NCBI GenBank assembly: GCA_945875635.1
Contig: CAMCLD010000006.1
Span: 1 to 64,000, forward strand
Reading direction: 5' to 3'
DNA: 64,000 nucleotides
Source of the DNA: an uncultured Prevotella sp.
Lineage (GTDB): Bacteria > Bacteroidota > Bacteroidia > Bacteroidales > Bacteroidaceae
Shown here piece by piece: positions 63,759-64,000 of this stretch. Position 1 is the first letter of the stretch. Every line of letters starts with the position of its first letter. The position numbers were made by a program, and so were the translations under genes. Under the pieces are notes generated by a model. That model did no database searches. It saw only the letters and a list, made by a program, of their open reading frames with translations, and was not told where the DNA came from.

Positions 63759-64000
63759 TTATCTCGCTATGAATTTCTTGCCGTTGCGTATATATACTCC
63801 TTTTGGTGTTGTGGTATCAACCTTTACACCATTTATATTATATATAGCGCCATCTGAAGGAGACAATGTAAACTTCTGGACGCTCTCTATGCCGTCTGTC
63901 GTTGAGGTATAGAGTTTTATTATCATCACCACCTGACCATCTCCACTAAAGGTAACGGGGAGCGTTCCCCCTGCAGGTGTGGCAAGTTCCACTGTGTGGA
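63759..64000 (-). CDS. C-terminus of an exported protein with sorting tail (partial)
   Basis: The frame is open to the window edge, so only the last 80 residues or so are seen. The GTG at 63992 proposed in the ORF track is internal. The visible part is a beta-rich segment (TLPVTFSGDGQVVMIIKLY), a linker and the tail AIYNINGVKV to NGKKFIAR, like the tails of the pectate lyase and the SusCD-locus protein. Next to the GH3 gene and upstream in the same transcript, it is likely another polysaccharide-degrading or binding protein, which cannot be confirmed here. Confidence 0.7.
   Translation of the reverse strand, partial: HTVELATPAGGTLPVTFSGDGQVVMIIKLYTSTTDGIESVQKFTLSPSDGAIYNINGVKVDTTTPKGVYIRNGKKFIAR

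Noticed and set aside
63759-63992. Complete 77-residue gene as given in the ORF track
   Set aside because: The frame stays open beyond the GTG up to the window edge and the sequence is a typical C-terminal tail, so it is a partial gene.

Overview
The window looks like a chromosomal segment of a Prevotella-like member of the Bacteroidales. Supporting signs are SusC/SusD proteins, an 11-gene-equivalent nuo operon without nuoE, nuoF or nuoG, a pyrophosphate-type phosphofructokinase, Bacteroidetes-type promoter boxes (TAnnTTTG, sometimes with TTTG about 20 bases upstream), type IX secretion-like C-terminal tails and several plant polysaccharide enzymes. No tRNA, rRNA, CRISPR array, complete insertion sequence or prophage was seen.

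Layout. 1-5.2 kb (minus): a tripartite efflux operon (TolC-like, adaptor, ABC ATPase, MacB-like permease) ending in a kinase-less fragment of a LytS/YpdA-like sensor. 5.2-5.9 kb: a non-coding stretch with six palindromes at exactly 22-bp spacing. 5.9-16.1 kb (minus): nuoA-B-CD-H-I-J-K-L-M-N, a respiratory proton pump that lacks the NADH-oxidising module. 16.4-24.3 kb: a GldB-like lipoprotein, a YhcC-type radical SAM protein, a DPP IV-like peptidase, a 0.8 kb non-coding stretch (21-bp tandem repeat, decayed HTH gene, possible small RNA), a DUF3256-like protein and a class A penicillin-binding protein. 24.8-30.7 kb: pyrBI, glyA, a membrane-anchored GH25 lysozyme and pfp.

30.9-40.2 kb (plus): a tightly packed run of six genes, several overlapping: a small conserved protein, a PlsC-type acyltransferase, a large amidase/xanthan-lyase-like exported protein, a small protein, a YgiQ radical SAM protein (apparent TTG start) and a Dna2-like nuclease-helicase. 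40.4-50.7 kb (minus): a secreted pectate lyase, the infC-rpmI-rplT translation operon, and a SusC-SusD-surface protein locus; the lyase and the surface protein end in the same C-terminal motif. 51.2 kb: a small beta-barrel outer membrane protein.

51.9-60.8 kb (minus) is the most interesting part: a four-gene unit with a T9SS-like exported protein, a 2275-residue RHS/YD-repeat protein, and two small lipoproteins directly coupled behind it. The RHS C-terminal tip and both lipoproteins are strikingly AT-rich compared with the RHS body, as expected for an exchangeable toxin-immunity cassette. The tip carries an HExxxH motif and I do not recognise its family. The window ends with a GH3 glycosidase containing a PA14 insert and the C-terminus of another exported protein.

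Start sites were moved inward from the ORF track where the first methionine is not ATG or where a signal peptide or domain starts at a later ATG. Bacteroidetes often lack strong Shine-Dalgarno sequences, so ribosome binding sites were not used to choose starts.
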